NCBI GenBank assembly: GCA_024650095.1
Contig: JANKMV010000089.1
Coordinates: 278-7,751 of the forward strand
Length of the DNA: 7,474 bases
Origin: Bacillota bacterium
GTDB lineage: Bacteria > Bacillota > Dethiobacteria > Dethiobacterales > Dethiobacteraceae
Direction: 5' to 3'
Position 1 is the stretch's first letter, and each line of letters begins with the position of its first letter. Positions 6,190 to 7,474 of this stretch are shown piece after piece. The notes beneath the pieces were generated by a model. That model was not told where the DNA came from. It saw only the letters and a list, made by a program, of their open reading frames with translations, and searched no databases. The position numbers and the translations under genes were made by a program.

Positions 6190-7149
6190 ATGACCCGTCA
6201 GGAAAAAATTTACGATCTTTTAATTATTGGAGGCGGTCCAGCGGGCTTTTCGTCAGCTATTTATGCCTCACGCTCACAAATGTCTGTATTAGTAATTGAG
6301 TCAATGCTTTCAGGAGGTCAAATTGCAACAACAGAAAAAATGGAGAATTATCCAGGCTTCCCTGATGGAGTTAATGGTATGGAGTTTGGACAATTACTGG
6401 AAAAACAAGCCCGTACTTTTGGTAGTGAAATGGTGCTGGCCACAGTTACTGGGGTATCATTGCAGGAAAGAATTAAGCAAGTACATACAACAGAGGGAAC
6501 ATTTCGCGGTCGCTCAGTAGTAATCGCTACCGGTACACGCTCTAGGCCACTTGGCGTTCCTGGTGAAGAAGAATTAAAGGGTAAAGGTGTCTCGTATTGC
6601 GCTACCTGTGACGGCTTCTTTTATCAAGAACGTACCGTTATGGTTGTCGGCGGCGGTGATTCCGCTCTTGAAGAGGCGTTAGTGTTAACTAAATTTGCTT
6701 CAAAAGTGTATGTTGTGCATCGTCGTGAAGAACTTCGTGCCATTGCCATCCTACAGGAACGGGCTCATGCAAATTCTAAAATTGAATTAATTCTTAATAC
6801 AGAAGTTGCAAAATTTAATGGAGACGAACGGTTAGAAAGCGTAACTCTGCACAACAAGGTGCAGAATAAAACATGGGATCTTCCCGTTGACGGCCTTTTC
6901 CTTTATGTAGGGTTGATACCCAACACGGAATTTTTGGCAAAGGCTATTGAGCAGAATGAGCATGGTTATTTACTCGCCACTGAGGAGATGGAAACGTCTA
7001 TTGCTGGTGTTTTCGTTGCAGGTGACCTACGTGTTAAAAGTTTACGCCAGGTGGTCACAGCTGTAGCTGATGGCGCGATTGCGGCCTTTAGTGCCGCACA
7101 TTATGTGGATGAATTAAACGAAAGTGAAAGGAGGCAAAACGATGAGTGA
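6190..7149 (+). CDS. trxB: Thioredoxin reductase (NADPH) TrxB
   Basis: This is a cytoplasmic flavoenzyme that passes electrons from NADPH through FAD and a cysteine pair to thioredoxin. The 319-residue product is the standard low-molecular-weight bacterial form. Domains: FAD-binding GGGPAGFSSAIYAS (14-27), ATTEKMENYPGFP (46-58), ATGTRSRPLGVPGE (113-126), the redox-active CATC (137-140) followed by DGFFY, the NADPH-binding GGGDSALEEAL (154-164) and VHRREELRA (176-184). The HRRxxxR pattern is that of NADPH-dependent enzymes and argues against a ferredoxin-dependent type. The C-terminal FAD segment is GDLRVKSLRQVVTAVADGAIAA (from 278). AGGAGG (6179-6184) precedes the ATG at normal distance. trxA overlaps the last 8 bases, so the pair is cotranscribed and very likely translationally coupled. 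Direct pairing with thioredoxin makes the assignment over alkyl hydroperoxide reductase F-like or ferredoxin-NADP reductase homologues secure. Confidence 0.96.
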   Translation: MTRQEKIYDLLIIGGGPAGFSSAIYASRSQMSVLVIESMLSGGQIATTEKMENYPGFPDGVNGMEFGQLLEKQARTFGSEMVLATVTGVSLQERIKQVHTTEGTFRGRSVVIATGTRSRPLGVPGEEELKGKGVSYCATCDGFFYQERTVMVVGGGDSALEEALVLTKFASKVYVVHRREELRAIAILQERAHANSKIELILNTEVAKFNGDERLESVTLHNKVQNKTWDLPVDGLFLYVGLIPNTEFLAKAIEQNEHGYLLATEEMETSIAGVFVAGDLRVKSLRQVVTAVADGAIAAFSAAHYVDELNESERRQNDE

Positions 7150-7474
7150 GCATGTTTTAGAACTTACGGATGCTAGTTTTGCAAGCGAAGTTTTAAAGTC
7201 AGATACGCCGGTAGTAGTAGACTTTTGGGCCTCTTGGTGTGGTCCTTGCCGCATGATGGCTCCCGTATTTGAAGAGTTAGCTGGTGAGCTGATTGGAAAA
7301 GTAAAGTTTGGCAAGGTTAATGTTGATGAAAATGGGAAAACTGCTGAAAACTATAAAGTCATGAGTATTCCCACGTTATTGCTGTTTAAAGACGGTGATG
7401 CGGTGGATACGCAGGTGGGGTTTGTCGCAAAAGAACAATTGAAAAAGAAGATTACAGATACCTTCAATCTCTAG
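7142..7474 (+). CDS. trxA: Thioredoxin TrxA
   Basis: This is a small cytoplasmic dithiol protein that reduces disulfides in ribonucleotide reductase, peroxiredoxins and other targets and is recycled by TrxB. The 110-residue product is a single complete thioredoxin fold. It has the canonical active site WCGPC (32-36; redox cysteines C33 and C36) within FWASWCGPC, the buried aspartate D27, the cis-proline loop SIPT (75-78, P77) and the conserved VNVDEN (59-64). There is no signal peptide, so it is not an exported or cytochrome-biogenesis thioredoxin. A GTG at 7124 is an in-frame alternative, but the ATG at 7142 is preceded by AAAGGAGG (7127-7134) at ideal spacing and yields MSEHVLELTD, a normal N-terminus. 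It overlaps trxB by 8 bp. The stop codon is the last three bases of the window, so the gene is complete but its terminator is not visible. Confidence 0.97.
   Translation: MSEHVLELTDASFASEVLKSDTPVVVDFWASWCGPCRMMAPVFEELAGELIGKVKFGKVNVDENGKTAENYKVMSIPTLLLFKDGDAVDTQVGFVAKEQLKKKITDTFNL

Noticed and set aside
1..7474. An undescribed defence, mobile or secretion system
   Set aside because: Every substantial coding stretch is accounted for by well-known liv, nad and trx genes, with no unexplained gene, array or mobile element signature.

Overview
All nine genes lie on the + strand, and everything in the window is ordinary bacterial housekeeping metabolism. The purine-rich Shine-Dalgarno sites (AGGAGG type), the sigma-A-like promoters, the U-tailed terminators and above all the 3H-domain NAD regulator of the NiaR/YrxA type point to a Bacillota (Firmicutes) chromosome. 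A clostridial or Negativicutes-like anaerobe is plausible, but I cannot fix the genus from the sequence alone.

Positions 1-1945 hold the 3' end of a branched-chain amino acid ABC uptake operon. It contains the end of the permease livM and the two complete ATPases livG and livF, packed head to tail with 0-1 bp gaps and closed by a clear intrinsic terminator. Positions 1946-2062 are a gene-free stretch with two inverted repeats, one of them a perfect 11-bp-arm palindrome, just upstream of niaR.

Positions 2063-5988 form an NAD de novo synthesis locus. niaR encodes a predicted nicotinate-responsive repressor. It is followed by a textbook promoter (TTGACA, 17 bp, CATAAT) and then nadA-nadB-nadC, tightly coupled, ending in a second intrinsic terminator. 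NadB oxidises aspartate to iminoaspartate, NadA condenses this with dihydroxyacetone phosphate to quinolinate, and NadC converts quinolinate to nicotinate mononucleotide. An inverted repeat with GACAC/GTGTC half-sites brackets the nadA promoter and is the best candidate operator for NiaR.

Positions 5989-6189 are an AT-rich intergenic region with one good and one weaker promoter, leading into trxB-trxA (thioredoxin reductase and thioredoxin, overlapping by 8 bp), which runs to the last base of the window.

I found no mobile element, CRISPR array, RNA gene, riboswitch or novel multi-gene system. The observations worth checking are regulatory: the palindromes upstream of niaR, nadA and trxB.
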